A stretch of DNA of 64,000 nucleotides, from the NCBI GenBank assembly GCA_003254925.1, contig QANZ01012116.1, positions 63,060-127,059 of the forward strand, written 5' to 3'. The stretch comes from Chamaecrista fasciculata (Eukaryota; Streptophyta; Magnoliopsida; Fabales; Fabaceae). The notes under the pieces were generated by a model. That model searched no databases. It was not told the origin of the DNA and saw only the letters and a list, made by a program, of their open reading frames with translations. Numbering within the stretch: the stretch's first letter is position 1; every line of letters begins with the position of its first letter. Of the stretch, positions 39,902-52,744 are shown in pieces. The translations under genes and the position numbers were made by a program.

Positions 39902-40926
39902 TCAATTTTGACTCATTGCTGATGTGTCAATTTTTTTTACTTGTATGTTATTTTTTTGTTCTGAATTGAATATGTGGCAAGATGACTGGACATTCCTGAT
40001 TTTTTTTCACCCTGGCATTTCCACATGGATTTACATTTCTAAATCAAAAAATTACTATCCTAAATTTTTTTTTACTTCTCCATCTTCATCTTCGCAACAT
40101 ACCAGAGAAACCCTAAAGTTATTTAAGGTGTTAGAGGGTGCAGAATCGCACGGAGGTGAAGGATCAAGAAATCCGTTGATAGAGTTTTATTTGTCTTCAT
40201 TGAGTAGATTCATTGTATTTGAAATATATAGCAGCATCACATCTATTGTTGTCTGATGATGTTACTTCTGTAGTTTTGCTTTTAATTTTCCCCAATGGAT
40301 TTGACATTATTAGAATGATATCCCTCATGGGTTTTAGAGTATACAAAGCTGTAATTCCTTACATTTAAACAAGTACTCCTGTGCGGAGAAGACCTATTTC
40401 AAGAGTATATTTTCACAATTTTGTTTTTGTCCTTTTTAGCTACACTAACTCCTCGCAACTCAACCCTACTGAATGTTCACATTAATCATTGAGATTTGCA
40501 TCGATTAAGAAACATCAAGGAATAAGATGATAAATCATTGGAGAAAAAATATTTTGAGATTTCTTATAGTTTGAAGATAAAGAATTCTGTAAAGACTCAG
40601 CACTATTCGATTGAGTATTTTAGTTGACTGATATATCTTCTGATTTTCGGTCTACACAACACGGAACATAAAATCATGTCCAAGTTTATCTTGCAACATA
40701 CCAGACAAACCTTAAAGTTATTTAAGGTGTTGCGAAGATGAAGATGAAGAAGTAAACAAAGATTTAGGGTAGTAATTTTTTGGTTTAGAGATGTAAATCC
40801 ACATGGAAATGCCATGGTGTAAAAAAAAATCAGGAATGTCTAGTCATCTTGCCACATATTCAATTCGAAACAAAAAAATTGACACACAAGTAAAAAAAAT
40901 TGACACATCAGCATTGAGTCAAAATT
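39902..40926. mobile_element. Non-autonomous transposon with ~200-bp inverted repeats
   Basis: The left arm (39902 to about 40132: 'gtcaattttgactcattgct', 'atgtggcaagatgactggac', 'cacatggatttacatttcta') is mirrored by the right arm (about 40693-40926: 'tagaaatg' equivalents, 'gtctagtcatcttgccacat', 'agcattgagtcaaaattg'). The centre holds no transposase. The element type is uncertain (MULE-like or foldback), and no TSD was identified at these edges. Confidence 0.6.
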
Positions 40927-41986
40927 GGGGGCATAATTGAAACGTTAGTTTCACATTGGGGGCACAACTGACAAAAATGAAACGTTAGGGGCATAACTGA
41001 AAATCACCGCAAATGTTAGGAGCACGAAAGGATGTTTTGCCTTTATTTTATTAACTTTTTATTTATTGAGATATTGATTGATCAAACAGGTGACATGCAG
41101 TCACGATAAGTAGTTGATATATTATGGGGGTGATGTGCAATCACACTTGGAGATGAAGTTCGAGCAGGTAATGCACGATCAAAGGTATAATTATTTGACG
41201 AACGAGTGACACACAATCATAATTTATGACTTATTCTAGTACGTTACTTTAATGGTCTCATATTCCTCTAACATTACTTTTGTACATGTATGAATTCATG
41301 AATAGCATAAGTAGTTACATTGAAGTACTTGAACCTTGATTTGAATGTTTAAATAACTCTTTATTTGGAATTATGGTTTAAGTGAGATTGTTATATCGTC
41401 ACGAGAATTTTAATTTTCACTCCCATCTCCTTTAGAGATATTATTAATTTTCACATGAGTGGGTGACGGCTCTACTTAGAGGATTGCACAATTTTTTGTT
41501 AGTGGAATTCCCTCTCGAGTGTAGGTTTTATGTTTTGTATCTCACCATTTGTATTGGGCCTTGCATGACTTTTTATTAGAGGTTGAGCCTGCCTCTTGTA
41601 CTTTGAATTTTGATAGTAATAGATCTTGAGTTTAGTTATGCTAAGGCCAATCCAAAATAGACAGATAGTTAGAATAGCATATGGTATTTTATAAATATAA
41701 ATGTTTTATTACATTTTCAATTAATTTATTTTATTTAATAGAGATATTAGACATCACATATCATATATACTCAAATTTTAAATTAGGATATTCTATCTTA
41801 TGTTTATTATTTTCGGGTATCATAAATATTGTGAATAATTGTCGGATACGTGATATCATATATGACACAAATATGAATGATAATTTATCATATATGTATC
41901 ATATTTGTATATTTGATAAAATAAAAGGATATGAAGAAAAGTGATAAAATTACTGAGTACTTTACCTGTTGTCATCATTAGTCACT

Positions 41987-42601
41987 AAGGGTGTACATCA
42001 GACAGGTTGAATGAGTATTGGATGACAATTTCTAAACTCGAACCTCCCAACCCATTCAACACAATGGTCCAGATGGGTTGAATCGGATTTAATAAAAAAT
42101 TTATAAAAAAATATAAATTAAATTAAAAAATATATATTGTTCAAGAAAAAATTAAATAAAAAATTAGAATATTTTTAATGTGAAGAATAATTAATTTAAT
42201 TGATATACTTTTGTAATATAATATACATAATTAAGTATAATATATTTAATGATATATTAAAAAGTAAGATATTAATTCTATGAATATTTTATATCATACT
42301 TTCATACTTGACTATGTATAACATTTCAAAAATTAGATAAAAATAGGTATGAAAAAAATATACATACTTTTTTTTTTTTATTTCAATTGAAAAGTTACTA
42401 TTTTTAAATGAAATTAACATTAAGTGCAAAAAAATATGTATATTTTGGTATGAGTCAACTCGCATAAGCCGTTCAAACCCTTTTTTGTTCTCTAAAAAAA
42501 ATGAAATTATAATCCAGATGAATGCATTAGAGAGTAACCCGACTCAACAATTTTGAGCGAGTTCAATGAGGTTGGACTCAATTTTGCACACCTCTACTAC
42601 C
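41987..42601. mobile_element. Possible hAT-like MITE with 8-bp direct repeats
   Basis: Flanked by TAGTCACT at 41979-41986 and 42602-42609. The ends are AAGGGTGTACA and TTGCACACCTCTACTACC, only partly inverted (GGTGT.CA). The interior has 'aggttgaatgagtattgg' and 'cgagttcaatgaggttggac' as an imperfect hairpin plus AT-rich sequence. The class assignment is tentative. Confidence 0.4.
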
Positions 42602-43179
42602 TAGTCACTATCTTACCTATTTATATATGTTTTAGAGACTAATAATAATAAAAAAAATCAGATATAAATTATAATGATATGCGTTTAATTAGTTTAAATA
42701 TTTTCTTTAAACAACTTTTTAATTAAATGCACTACCAATCTGTAAATCTACAATATCATTATGATATATCAACTATAAAAAGCAAAAAGTAAAAATATTA
42801 AAATAGCTAAGATAAAAGGTTATCACTTCAGCTTAACTTCTAACCCAAGAAAAGGATTTTCAGCTTAACATAGAATTCACTTTAAGAGTAAAATAAACTA
42901 ATTTCTTTTGTAATCTGTTACATTAAAAATAAATAAAAGAAAAGATAAACCCAAACCAAAAATTATTATGTTGCATTAGTAGTTCTATCCAGGCAAGGAT
43001 GTGGTGTACTGATTCTAGTTTTGTGTACTTAAATGGAATAAACACATAACATATATGGCATGCCTTGTGACTTCTTGCCACACAAAAATTGGCTGTCACA
43101 TTTCAATTTCCACTTCCATCATTTTTATCGTTGTAACGTTTTCCAATTTTTCCTTTCCCAAAAAGAGAAAAAAAAAAAA

Positions 43180-43293
43180 GAAGATAATTTCATAATTCTC
43201 TCTTTTTCTCAATTCCACGTACCTTCGGGGGAGAATTTCGGCCACCAAACCCTTTTGGCGCTTCTTCCTTAGCCGGCGATAATCCCTATCAAA
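43180..43293 (+). promoter_or_regulatory. Probable 5'-UTR exon of the SLT-like gene
   Basis: A CT-rich, GC-richer segment ends in a good donor (CTATCAAAG then TATGTTT; GT at 43294). The next exon begins one base before the ATG at 43697, with TTAG just ahead, so the leader must be spliced in from upstream. The 5' border is a guess. Confidence 0.5.
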
Positions 43294-43696
43294 GTATGTT
43301 TCTCAGTTGATTAATCTCATCTTTTCAGTATGATCGAACCCATATCGTCGTTGTTGCATTAGGGTTGTGACATTTGGGCATTCATTAGAATTGGGGTTCA
43401 TGTGAAATTTAAAATTTTGTGAAAATTCACGTTGCATCCTTTTTTCTTTTTGCTTTCTCTTCATGACACATGGGGTTTTCAGAAGATTTCTTATTTGATG
43501 TCATGATCAGCATTTCTCACTATTCAATCAATTTGTGCTTATGATAGTTCCAATTATTTCATAATGAGCCTTTGAGGTTATAGATGTTTATTTTTTTTTC
43601 TTTTGCAGTATTTTTTGTTAGCTTGTATTAAGTTACTTTTAGGTGTGTAATGTATTACTATTATTAACACTTGATAGATTAACTTGATATGTTAGG

Positions 43697-46600
43697 ATGG
43701 CTGTGAGCTTCTCGCATTGGGATGATTGTGCTGATCTTCAGGACTTAGAGGCAATGTGGAAGGTTCCAGAAGTGAGCACTGAATGGTTAAAAGCTGGAGA
43801 GTCCAGAGGAAAAAGGGTTCACATGTCCCGAGATCCAGATGGACAGCCATATTTGACGCAGACTGAAATGAGGGTAACCAAATTTGCTCAAGTTTTGTTT
43901 TAGCTTTGTGACTTTGTGTGAGTAACTTCTATGCTCATAACAAAGTAAGTAAATACTATATAGTGTTTGGCAAATATAGAGGAAGTTTTGTCATGAATTT
44001 CTTTCAAAGCTTTCTGAGGGATGCTTTTTGCAGCTACTTGTGCCTCCTGTTTCTCAAAATCTAATGTTTTTTTGTTGTAATTTGAACCATTTTACTTTGT
44101 TCCAAGTGTATATCTTTTCTTTTACTTCTTTCTTTCTTCACGCTCCTTTTTGGCATAATTTAATTTGGGAATTAGTCACAGTTAAGACTTTTATGTAGGA
44201 ATCGAACTCAGACTCTTCCCACATGCTTTTTTTGTATATTATTTTAGAGATGTGAAGAATGGATTAACGAGTTTAATATATTTAATTATGCTACTTCATG
44301 TTGCTTATAGATTTCTTTATTTTGTAACTTTGCATCATAATGTGTTTATTTTCAGACTGTAGCTGATATCATCATTGCCAGGCACTTCCCATCGCAGATA
44401 GATCCTGTATGTCTTTTTTTCCCCCTTGGAAGCATTTCATCAAATAATTTCTTAGTTTTTATTCATCAAATAATGTGTTTATTATGACAGGTTGATACTC
44501 TTTAAAACGTATTAAAGCACTGAAATTGTTGCACATTTTCCTTAAAGATCAATCATGATCACGAAGTTTGGTTTTTATTCAATAGTATGCTTTTGGCTTA
44601 GTTTTTTAGCGGTGGGATTCTGTCTTTGATGCAGGCCATGGTTTGCGCGATTGCTGAACTTGAAAGTGATAGGCGCCTCCTTGTTATGAATTATGAGGGT
44701 AAATCTAAAGAGCCTAAGATAGGGCTCATGCAACTTACGCAAAAAACTTCTGAGTGGTTGATAAGGTATTGGATAAATGTTTACTTATTTCACCTAGCAA
44801 CGTTTCCTAATTCCTTTTATCATTTTGGTTCAGTAAAGTTGACTATAGCCTACAGTGAATTAGGTCATGCTTCATATCTATCAGAAGGTTCAGATATCCT
44901 ATTCAGACCCTTTATAAATGTATACCTTGGCGCTGCTTATATTAAGTGGTTGTCAAATTTTGAGAACATGTAAGTCTCATATACATCATGTTCATGTGAT
45001 TATCGTGATTGTTTACTCTGATATGTTTACTCTTGAGGGGAATTGCTTGCAGAGAAAGAACTGAAGAGTTTATAGTAAGGGCATATAAGGGTGGTATGAA
45101 GAAGGCGACTCACAAATCAACTTTGCCATATTGGAAACGATATCTTGCTGTGAAAGAAAGTTTTCCATCCAGGTTGTTCCTTCCTTCCTTTTTGAAAAAT
45201 TGAAGTTCACATGAAGAACTTGAGCTTCTTGAATTTTTTGGGAGTTTTTTTTTAAATTTTTATTTTAAAATTTAATTATGAAGGGAAAGGAAAATAGAAT
45301 AAACTTGGAGGATAAGAAATCCTCCTATAACAAACATACAAGGAAACAAGAAGAACACAAAGAAGACAAAAACTAAAGCTCTGCCATAGGATCAAAGTTA
45401 GAAATTTTTGTGCACCTTTATGCCACCAAAACCTCTAATCAAATTGCTAAAGAATGGTATAAAGAGCCTTGATAAACCCACTACTCATAGAAAGTGCTGA
45501 AAGACAATCTATGAAAGAAATTAGCGTGAATAGACAATTCCAAAGCTGCCTGCAAACTCCATAATGCAGAAAAGGTGATTGGTAGCCTACATGCTCCAAA
45601 AATGCTTAACACAAACATGTGATGAAATAGTTTTTTTTTTTGGGCCTTCAAGGGTTGGTTCCTTGGCCCTGTTCTGTCTATCTAAAAATTAGACTAAGCT
45701 TCCAATCTCAAGTGTTTACAGTAATTTATTTCTTTTCTATCATCAATTAATATATATCTTTTGTTTGGTTTACTGTCAGTCATACTGGTATGTATTTTCA
45801 TTGCATTCAATCATATGATTTAAATTTGCTGAAGCATTGGTAGTAGTAATATGGGAGACATTTCTGATTAAAATAGTGTAAACGAATTAGATTAAGCTAT
45901 TTTCTAGATTAGAAGGGAAGGCTTAGTGGACTATTCAGAATGTCTCATTGCTTTTGCCTCATTCTCGTGCAGAAAACCTGTTGATGATGGTCCTTCACAG
46001 AGCAGTCCTCCTGTTGGATCTTTTTTACCTGCATCTGAAAATTCAGGTGATTATTTTACCAACCATGTATAAATGACTTTATTTCCTCTCTTTTTCACTG
46101 GATTAATTAAATAAGGTTCTCACTAGACAGACTCATGAATGCGTAATTAGTTATTGTAGTGGCCGAAAGCTTATCTTGTGGCGGTGTATTCCTTTAAGTA
46201 TCATTTACATGATTATGTATATACAATTTATTTGCAACAATGGTTAATAGTGCTAAATTTCATATTAATAAATTAAAAGGACACAGGCAAGAAAACGGGG
46301 CCCCAGAATTAGGTGGTAAAACTCAGGAAAAGAACTTGGTTGTTAGTAAAATACACAAGCTAGGTGATTATGACCCCTTCTATGCTAAATTGTTACTAAA
46401 ATGAGCAGATATCACTTTGGTGACAGAAATCAAAACAAATTCCTTTAAATTGTTCTTTAACATCGGGTGATGACAGTCATAAAGTCAATGATAGATGGTG
46501 TTTATTGGTATAGATACTGTACTTCGTTGCTATTCAGGCTGGCAATTTGCTGACTCTTTAATATAGGGGAAAGTGTCTACACATGCTGGGACTCGAGAGT

Positions 46601-49600
46601 TTCCCTTGAAGACATGGAAGATATGTGGAATCATCCTGAGGTCCAGAAAGAGTGGAATAAATCTAAAGAGAAAAGGGGTCAAGTGCGCTTTTCTTTAGAT
46701 GAAAAGAACCGGCCATATCTTTCTCGGGTGGAACTGAAGGTATAATTCTATTAGCGTGAAAAATCACTTAATGTGTGCTAGTAATCAATTGTTTGTTTCT
46801 TTGGTGTCCCTTTTTCCTCCAGCTGCTACATTATGAAGGTACCTTGATTGAAATTAATGCCTTACTGTTTCTAAAATTCTGGTGTATTCTGATAACTTCA
46901 TGGTTTATGGTATAGTAAGATACACTCTTATAGTGGAATAGGATATTTTGTTTGTCACTTTTGTGGTGTTTTGCCAATAAGGATTTTGATAGGGTTGGAT
47001 CCTTTGACAGATATTTGATGAGATGGTTTTCACTTTGTCAAGTTTCATGCCTCATTTTTATTTACTTCACTAAAGAGAATATCTTATCCCCTGATTTTTA
47101 CTGAAGTGTACCCCGCCGCTGAATATTGCAATAGTTTTGAGAAAATGGAAGCAAATGCATTACAATATCATTGTCCTTGAAGCTGGTTGTCAGAAGGATA
47201 AATTTTTCATTCACTTGAAGATGGCGTATAACCTAGTTGCTACTGTCATGTTTTGTTGAAGAAATAAAACTTTTTAGGAATATGAATTATGTGAGTCCTT
47301 ATTGCCTTAATTTTTTATCTCACAGGCAGTAGCGGAAATAATTTTATCCAAACACTTCAGTACAAAGGGAATTAAACCTGTAAGTATTACGTCCAGCCGG
47401 GAGGAGTTTAATTATACCATATATTGAACATGATTAATTGATTATATGGAAATTTCCTTTTGAACTTTTTTGTTATTAATCCACAGTTGCTATCCTTCTT
47501 TAAATAGAAGGTAGAAATGCAAACAACACAGGGCAAGTTATAGACATAATCTAGATAATTTGCTAAAGCAGTGTAACAGAAAACTTATTGAGAAAACAAT
47601 CATTGAAAGAAACATTATTTCATGAGAGACACTTCTAGCTGTTAAAAATTTGTGTATCTATAATATTGTCATGAAAAAATAGCATCTCAGAACTTTTTGG
47701 ACATTGCAGTGGTGATCTTGTTTCATTATTGACCAATATAGTCTTGGATGGAATTTCCAATTTTGAGAAATTTTGAAAGAGTGGATGGAGGAAAAGACGC
47801 TGCAATTTAATAAGCATTTTGATTATATTTGTCACAGTTCTGTTTGGAAGATTATATTTCTTATAAATGTTAATTTTCACTGATTTTACAGACGGTACTT
47901 TGTGCTATTTCGGAGGTTGTTAGCATGCGGTTTTTACATGGCATTGGAGCACGTCCTGGAATTATGGGGATCGACTATTCGACTGCTTTCTGGCTTTATG
48001 TGTATGTTTAGAACATATCTATAATCGAACTTCTAAAAAAAATATGTGCCTGCATTGTTCGGTAGTCATTGTCAGGTTGATTCTACCAATTCTAAAATTT
48101 GTTTTCCTGTATCATACAATAATGTTTTCTCATTTCAGCAAGCTTTTAGATTGTCTGACTGTCTTCTATTTGGCATAGCAATGAGAGATTTTTTCTGGAG
48201 ATTGCTAACAGATGGGTCTAATAGAGCTGAAGCAATGCCCTTATTTCTTTTCTTGAGTGCTGGTAAAATTTCTTACAACCACTTTTTTGGTTCAGGGAGA
48301 TGGGCTACAGAGCTTATAGACTTGAATCTGTGGAAGATCTAACCAAGCCGTTTGTGTCCATGTACTTTGGTGCTGCCTTTGTTGGATGGTTAACCGATTT
48401 TGATGGAATGTACGTCACTCTAACTGCCACTAAAGCTTATTATTTTTTGTCTGTAAACATTTTTCACTTTCACAATGGGTGGTGCTTAGGAGAGTATGAG
48501 CTCCCAAAAAACACACTACCTTTGAACAAATCAGACTTTTTAATTTTTTAAACTTGAAAAGTAGAACTAAGTGCAAATAGTCAAAAGAGTGACTCATGAG
48601 AGCTCAACATCTCTTTCTCTCCCAAGAAGTTGAGCTTTCTATAGAATCACTCTTCATCACACCAATAAATTATACTTTTTTGGTTAGTCATCCGGTTTCT
48701 GGAGTTTCGTCTCGATTAATCCAAACTCAACTTGTGTTACATCTGACTAATGATAGAAGGGTCTCCCAATGAGGGAAGCTATATTCACAAGGTCTCAAAT
48801 TCGAGACCTTGCTTAAGTGATACCAAGTCATTTATCACTCGGAAGAACCCCACATTAGTTTACCAATCAATTATTTGGTCACGGTATACCAATTATTCTA
48901 AACCTCCTTTGATTGAGTGGCATGTAAATAGAACTATCAGAATTGTCTGTAGCTATATAAATGGGATGTGCTTGACTAGCATACCACTGGCCTAAATAGT
49001 TTTTTTGTGACACACTCGTGTTGATATCTAATTTGAGCCTGAAGAGTGAGTTTGATTGGCATGTCACCATTAAAATATCACTTGACACAAGTTGTCATTG
49101 GCTTGTTTCTTGATCATAAAAAATGTATGCCATTTCTGAAGAAAATGACTGATCTACCTGACCAAGTGATGTTCAATTTTGATCATTGTATTCAGGAAAA
49201 GAACTCCAGAGTTTGTTGTTCAAGCATATCTTGTAGGACCCAAAAATGTGAACCCTCAAGAGACTGGTCCACTCCGGCTTAAATATGAAGAAGCTATTAG
49301 TAAATATGAAGAAATTAAGAGGTACAATCTTTGGCTACAATTACAGTTTGGAGAAAATTTACATAAAGTTTTTTATGTTTGTCATAAGGTTCTTTTCATC
49401 ACATATTTATTTACATTCTATCTCTTTTATTTATATATATATATATATATTTTATGAATCTCTTATAGTAAAAATTTTATAATTGATTACACAAAATGTT
49501 GTCTTTTATATAATTTCTCTGCCATGATTAATCATGCAAAAAAAAAATTTGTCCCACATCCTAATTTTAATATAGAATTTCATAGCAACAATTTAATGTA

Positions 49601-49709
49601 AAGCAAAAGTATTTTCGAATTGATTGTTTTAAAAGTTTCTCAAGAAACTGATCACATATATGTTTCTATATATATTTGCAGACGTCAAGGGAGCTGCGCT
49701 CTCATGTAA
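43697..49709 (+). CDS. Tandem lytic-transglycosylase-like (SLT-fold) domain protein
   Basis: Twelve coding exons: 43697-43873, 44356-44406, 44635-44765, 44856-44969, 45053-45172, 45973-46046, 46567-46739, 47326-47379, 47892-48001, 48296-48409, 49196-49321, 49682-49709. This gives 423 aa ending RQGSCALM. The protein is an internal repeat. Each half has a block of the type W..LEDMW..PEV..EW.K...RG..V..S.D...PYL...E, then an AVAEIILSKHF-like helix, an SLT-like core, and a block LG(A)AY(F)I/VGWL..F followed by RT.EF(I/V)V(R/Q)AY. In half 1, AIAELESDRR (Glu about 86) and GLMQLT match the catalytic-Glu and GLMQ motifs of soluble lytic transglycosylases. In half 2 these read AISEVVSMR and GIMGID. 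The exon structure is duplicated as well. A 5'-UTR exon probably ends at 43293, because the ATG follows directly after an intron acceptor at 43695. No signal peptide is seen, so it is likely intracellular. Substrate unknown. Confidence 0.85.
45200..45660. other. Intron segment, probable old TE sequence
   Basis: The 800-bp intron between exons 5 and 6 of the SLT-like gene begins with T-runs and then A-rich sequence ('aaatcctcctataacaaaca'), resembling the tail of a minus-strand retroposon. Borders and TSD were not resolved. Confidence 0.3.
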
Positions 49710-49845
49710 AGCTAACAATAGCCTTAAACTTCAAAGTATAAGTTTGCAGGTCCACCTCCCATCCCAAGATTTTTTTCCCTTTGTATTTCATTTGTGAGCT
49801 GTGTAGTTATATTTTAGTGAACAAATATATTGGAACTATGAACCA

Positions 49846-49877
<32 letters not shown>

Positions 49878-50172
49878 GGAATAGTTGAATCTTGTATAGA
49901 ACCATTTATCTTTTTAGGTCAGCAATTTAGGACTAGTTGCTGTTTTTTGCTTGTATCTTTTTATAGTTTGGACTTGAAAAACTTGTATGCTTTTTTTCTT
50001 TCAATAAAAAAAAAATTGGAAGAGATTATTTTGCAACTTTACTATCAGTTCCTATTACCAATTGAATTGAGTCTTAAGAATCACAACATTGCGCTCACTT
50101 TTGCATACTTGGACGCATAAAAATGGGTACGGCTAGTATGCTATTTGACGTTTTAAATCCTTTAAGGATTTA

Positions 50173-50343
50173 TCTAACATGTGCCCTTAGGATATATTTT
50201 AAGGTTTCTTTTGATTGGTTAATAGAGCTTTTCATATTTTGAAATCTACGAAAATTCATTTAAAAGATAAATTTTTAATGTTTAAAAACTCATTTGACCA
50301 ATCAAAAGAAACCTTAACATGTGTCCTAAGGGCACATGTTAGA
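50173..50343. mobile_element. 171-bp foldback MITE with perfect terminal arms
   Basis: TCTAACATGTGCCCTTAGGA at the left is the exact reverse complement of the right end. A second inverted pair follows inside it ('aaggtttcttttgattggt' and 'accaatcaaaagaaacctt'). There is a short AT-rich loop and no ORF. Confidence 0.8.
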
Positions 50344-50928
50344 AGGACCCATCTTTTAATTATGAAAAGTAATGATATCGATAAATCATGTATTTTTTTT
50401 AATTTTCTGTAAAATATTGTCTTTTATAAGCTTTTTGTTAACTTATATATCATTTTATAATAAGTGAGCTTGAAGCTTTTTTCTTTTGAAATTGGTGATA
50501 GATTTTGTCGGCTAATTTATTATGTTTATGGAATTTTTAAATGACACCTCTATATTACTTCCTCTCTTTATAATATCATAATCTTTACCCATTCTATTTT
50601 TTTGGCAGCAACATTTATTTAATTTTTATCCGAACAAACGATTTTTTTTTTCTATTTTTAAAAAGATTTTCTTTTTGTTAATTTTACTAATTATAAGTGC
50701 TTTTACTATTTTGCATCTAAAAGAACTCTATTATTTGAAATTAATTTTTTCGATACAATATTTAAATATTATAGAACAATATGTACTTTAATTAAAAGTT
50801 TTTTTAATAAAAAAATTACAAATTAATTAGCTTTTTCAAAAACTTATCAAAATAAACTCCAAATAAGGTAGACTAATAAAGAGGATTAATTACTCCATAT
50901 CCCAAATTGAAAGGATAAGCAAATAATC

Positions 50929-51459
50929 TAATCATTCCTTCGTACTGCCGCCCAAAAAATTCTCTCTTTCATGAGAGTCGAGTTTTCTCTCCTCAATCAC
51001 CTTTCTCTTTCATGAGAGATTTCACCCTATTACATATTAGGGTTATCGGCGTTGCTTCCTAGCTTTGGGTGGTTTTCAAGTTTAGGTGGTTTTCGGCGAG
51101 TTTCCTTCCCAGATCTGTGTGCTCTCTGCTCGTGTTCGTTTGTTTTCTGCGGCGAGTTTTGTGGCGGCGACGTTTTGGATCTGGTGGAGGTTTTTTTTAT
51201 TTATGTGTTTCTAGTTCTTTATATGGTTGTAGCTTTAGTTGGATCTCTAGATCCGTTAACTTGGCAGTTGATTGTCTTGCCAATTTGTCTGACACGAAGA
51301 TGGGTCCTCTTGGATGAGTTACAAACCCCCCACTTTCATCAGTTGATGTTCTGTCTAGTGTTCTTGTTGATACTAGGGAGAGATTGAATTATTTTGTTGT
51401 GTATCATGCTTAGGTTTACCTTGCTTTTGAATGAATTATTTTTTCTGAAAAAAAAAAAA
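50929..51459 (+). mobile_element. Poly-A retroposon with ~15-bp TSD
   Basis: Ends in 12-13 A (51448-51459) followed by GATAAGCAAATTATC, which matches GATAAGCAAATAATC at 50914-50928 with one mismatch. The body is GC-richer than its surroundings and reads like a transcript leader or body (CT-rich start 'cctcaatcacctttctcttt', then 'ggcgacgttttggatctggt'). There is no reverse-transcriptase domain. Likely a SINE/LINE-derived or processed-RNA insert, similar in style to 31355-31920. Confidence 0.65.
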
Positions 51460-52431
51460 GATAAGCAAATTATCCTTCTAAATTTTATGTCATGAGAAAA
51501 TAAATCATGAAGTGTGATTATGATCTCAAACTACTTTATTTTGGGTTTCATATTTCTCAGTAAATGACAATTTATTATGGGGCATAAAGAGATTAACTAA
51601 AGACCAACTTATTCATATTATATTATATATATATATTCTATTAGTCTATTATCTATGTCTGAGGGTCATTAAAATTATATAATATAAAATTATTCAAAAT
51701 ATAATTAACAACATTAAATAAATAAAAATTAAAAAATTATGGTCCAACTTTCCAAAACCCACGTCTATGAATCAGAAGAATTTGGCGATACTCGGTCATA
51801 AATTTCAAAATTTGAATTCCAAAATTCTATGGATTCATTTTCATTATTTATAGTCCAAGTATGAGAAAAATGAGTTTTATTCAATAATAATTTAATGATT
51901 AATTTTGTAGTTTAGAATTATTATGTAAACTTATTAATATTATATTGTTGGAGTCAAAAGTAAATTTTCTCCACATTACATTTTGTTTAAGATATAATTA
52001 ATTATTATATTATTTTAAACCGTATGATCAATCTAATGCATAAGATTCACATGACAATTTATTCATATCACAAGTTGTGTGTTAGACCAATATATATAGA
52101 GGCAGGGTAAGATATTTTTTATTTTTATTTTTAATTTTAATAATTATAAAACTTAAATTAATTGTATGCCCGTTCGAACATGCAAAACACACTAATATAT
52201 GACAAGTATTTTTTTGTTCCCGATGTTTATTGCTAATTTCGTTCTCAAATTTCATATGTTAATCAATTTTATTATTTGTTTTAACTTCTAAATATACGAG
52301 TTTCAAGTGGTTAATTACATGTAATATAAAATTAGTGAAAAAACTCAAATACTAACTCATTAAAAATCATAATAGAATTAGTCATTAATTTATCGAAAAG
52401 ATTTAGTTAAATGATAAAATCTGTCAAAATA

Positions 52432-52597
52432 GCCAACAAAGGTTGGCCTAGTTGATAAGGAGTCGACTCATAACTCACAAGGTCATGAGTTCAATTCCCA
52501 CTGCCGATGTGAGGAACTTGTTGGTAGGCAATCTGTAAGTATCTCTATAAGCGCTCATAGCCCCGGGACTCGACTCACCTAAACTTTTCTAACAAAA
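52432..52597 (+). mobile_element. tRNA-derived SINE with TSD
   Basis: Box A-like 'ggttggcctagttgataagg' and box B-like 'aggtcatgagttcaattccc' are spaced as in a tRNA gene. The 3' tail reads 'tcacctaaacttttctaac' and then A-runs. The flanking direct repeats AAATCTGTCAAAATA (left, about 52417-52431) and AAATCTGCCAAAATA (right, about 52598-52612) differ at one base. A related 3' tail in inverse orientation is at about 5095-5200. Confidence 0.8.
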
Positions 52598-52744
52598 AAA
52601 ATCTGCCAAAATATGAAACTTTAAGGATGAAATTGACAATAAATCAAGATTAGAGTCAAATAAAAAAAATTGATGTAAATTAGAAAAATTAAAATAAACT
52701 TGTCTAAGTAACAACAAAAATGAAGTCGAATTTCTGTAATTTTT

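Larger units (their letters stand above)
38081..43179. other. Intergenic region with MITEs and a long-TIR element
   Basis: Starts with the LysRS promoter side (38081-38280, GC-richer). Also present: a MITE (39197-39461), a long inverted-repeat element (39902-40926), AT-rich sequence, and an element with GGGTGTAC-like ends (41987-42601). No coding exon was recognised. The ORF at 39924-40256 lies inside the inverted-repeat element. Confidence 0.5.
49710..52431. other. 3' flank of the SLT-like gene and TE-rich spacer
   Basis: Contains a probable poly-A signal for the SLT-like gene (TTCAATAAAAA at about 50000), an A/G microsatellite (49848-49878), a perfect-arm MITE (50173-50343), a retroposon (50929-51459) and AT-rich sequence with no gene. 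Confidence 0.5.

Noticed and set aside
39924..40256. 110-aa ORF within the long inverted-repeat element
   Set aside because: It lies across the repeat arm and has no transposase or other domain similarity.
48740..48870. tRNA-like box B (GGTCTCAAATTCGAGACC) in the intron of the SLT-like gene
   Set aside because: No box A at proper spacing, no cloverleaf and no TSD/A-tail. At best an eroded SINE, so not annotated as a tRNA or element.
51052..51387. 111-aa ORF MLPSFGWFSSLGGF...
   Set aside because: It lies inside the retroposon at 50929-51459 and is a hydrophobic translation of G/T-rich sequence without family similarity.
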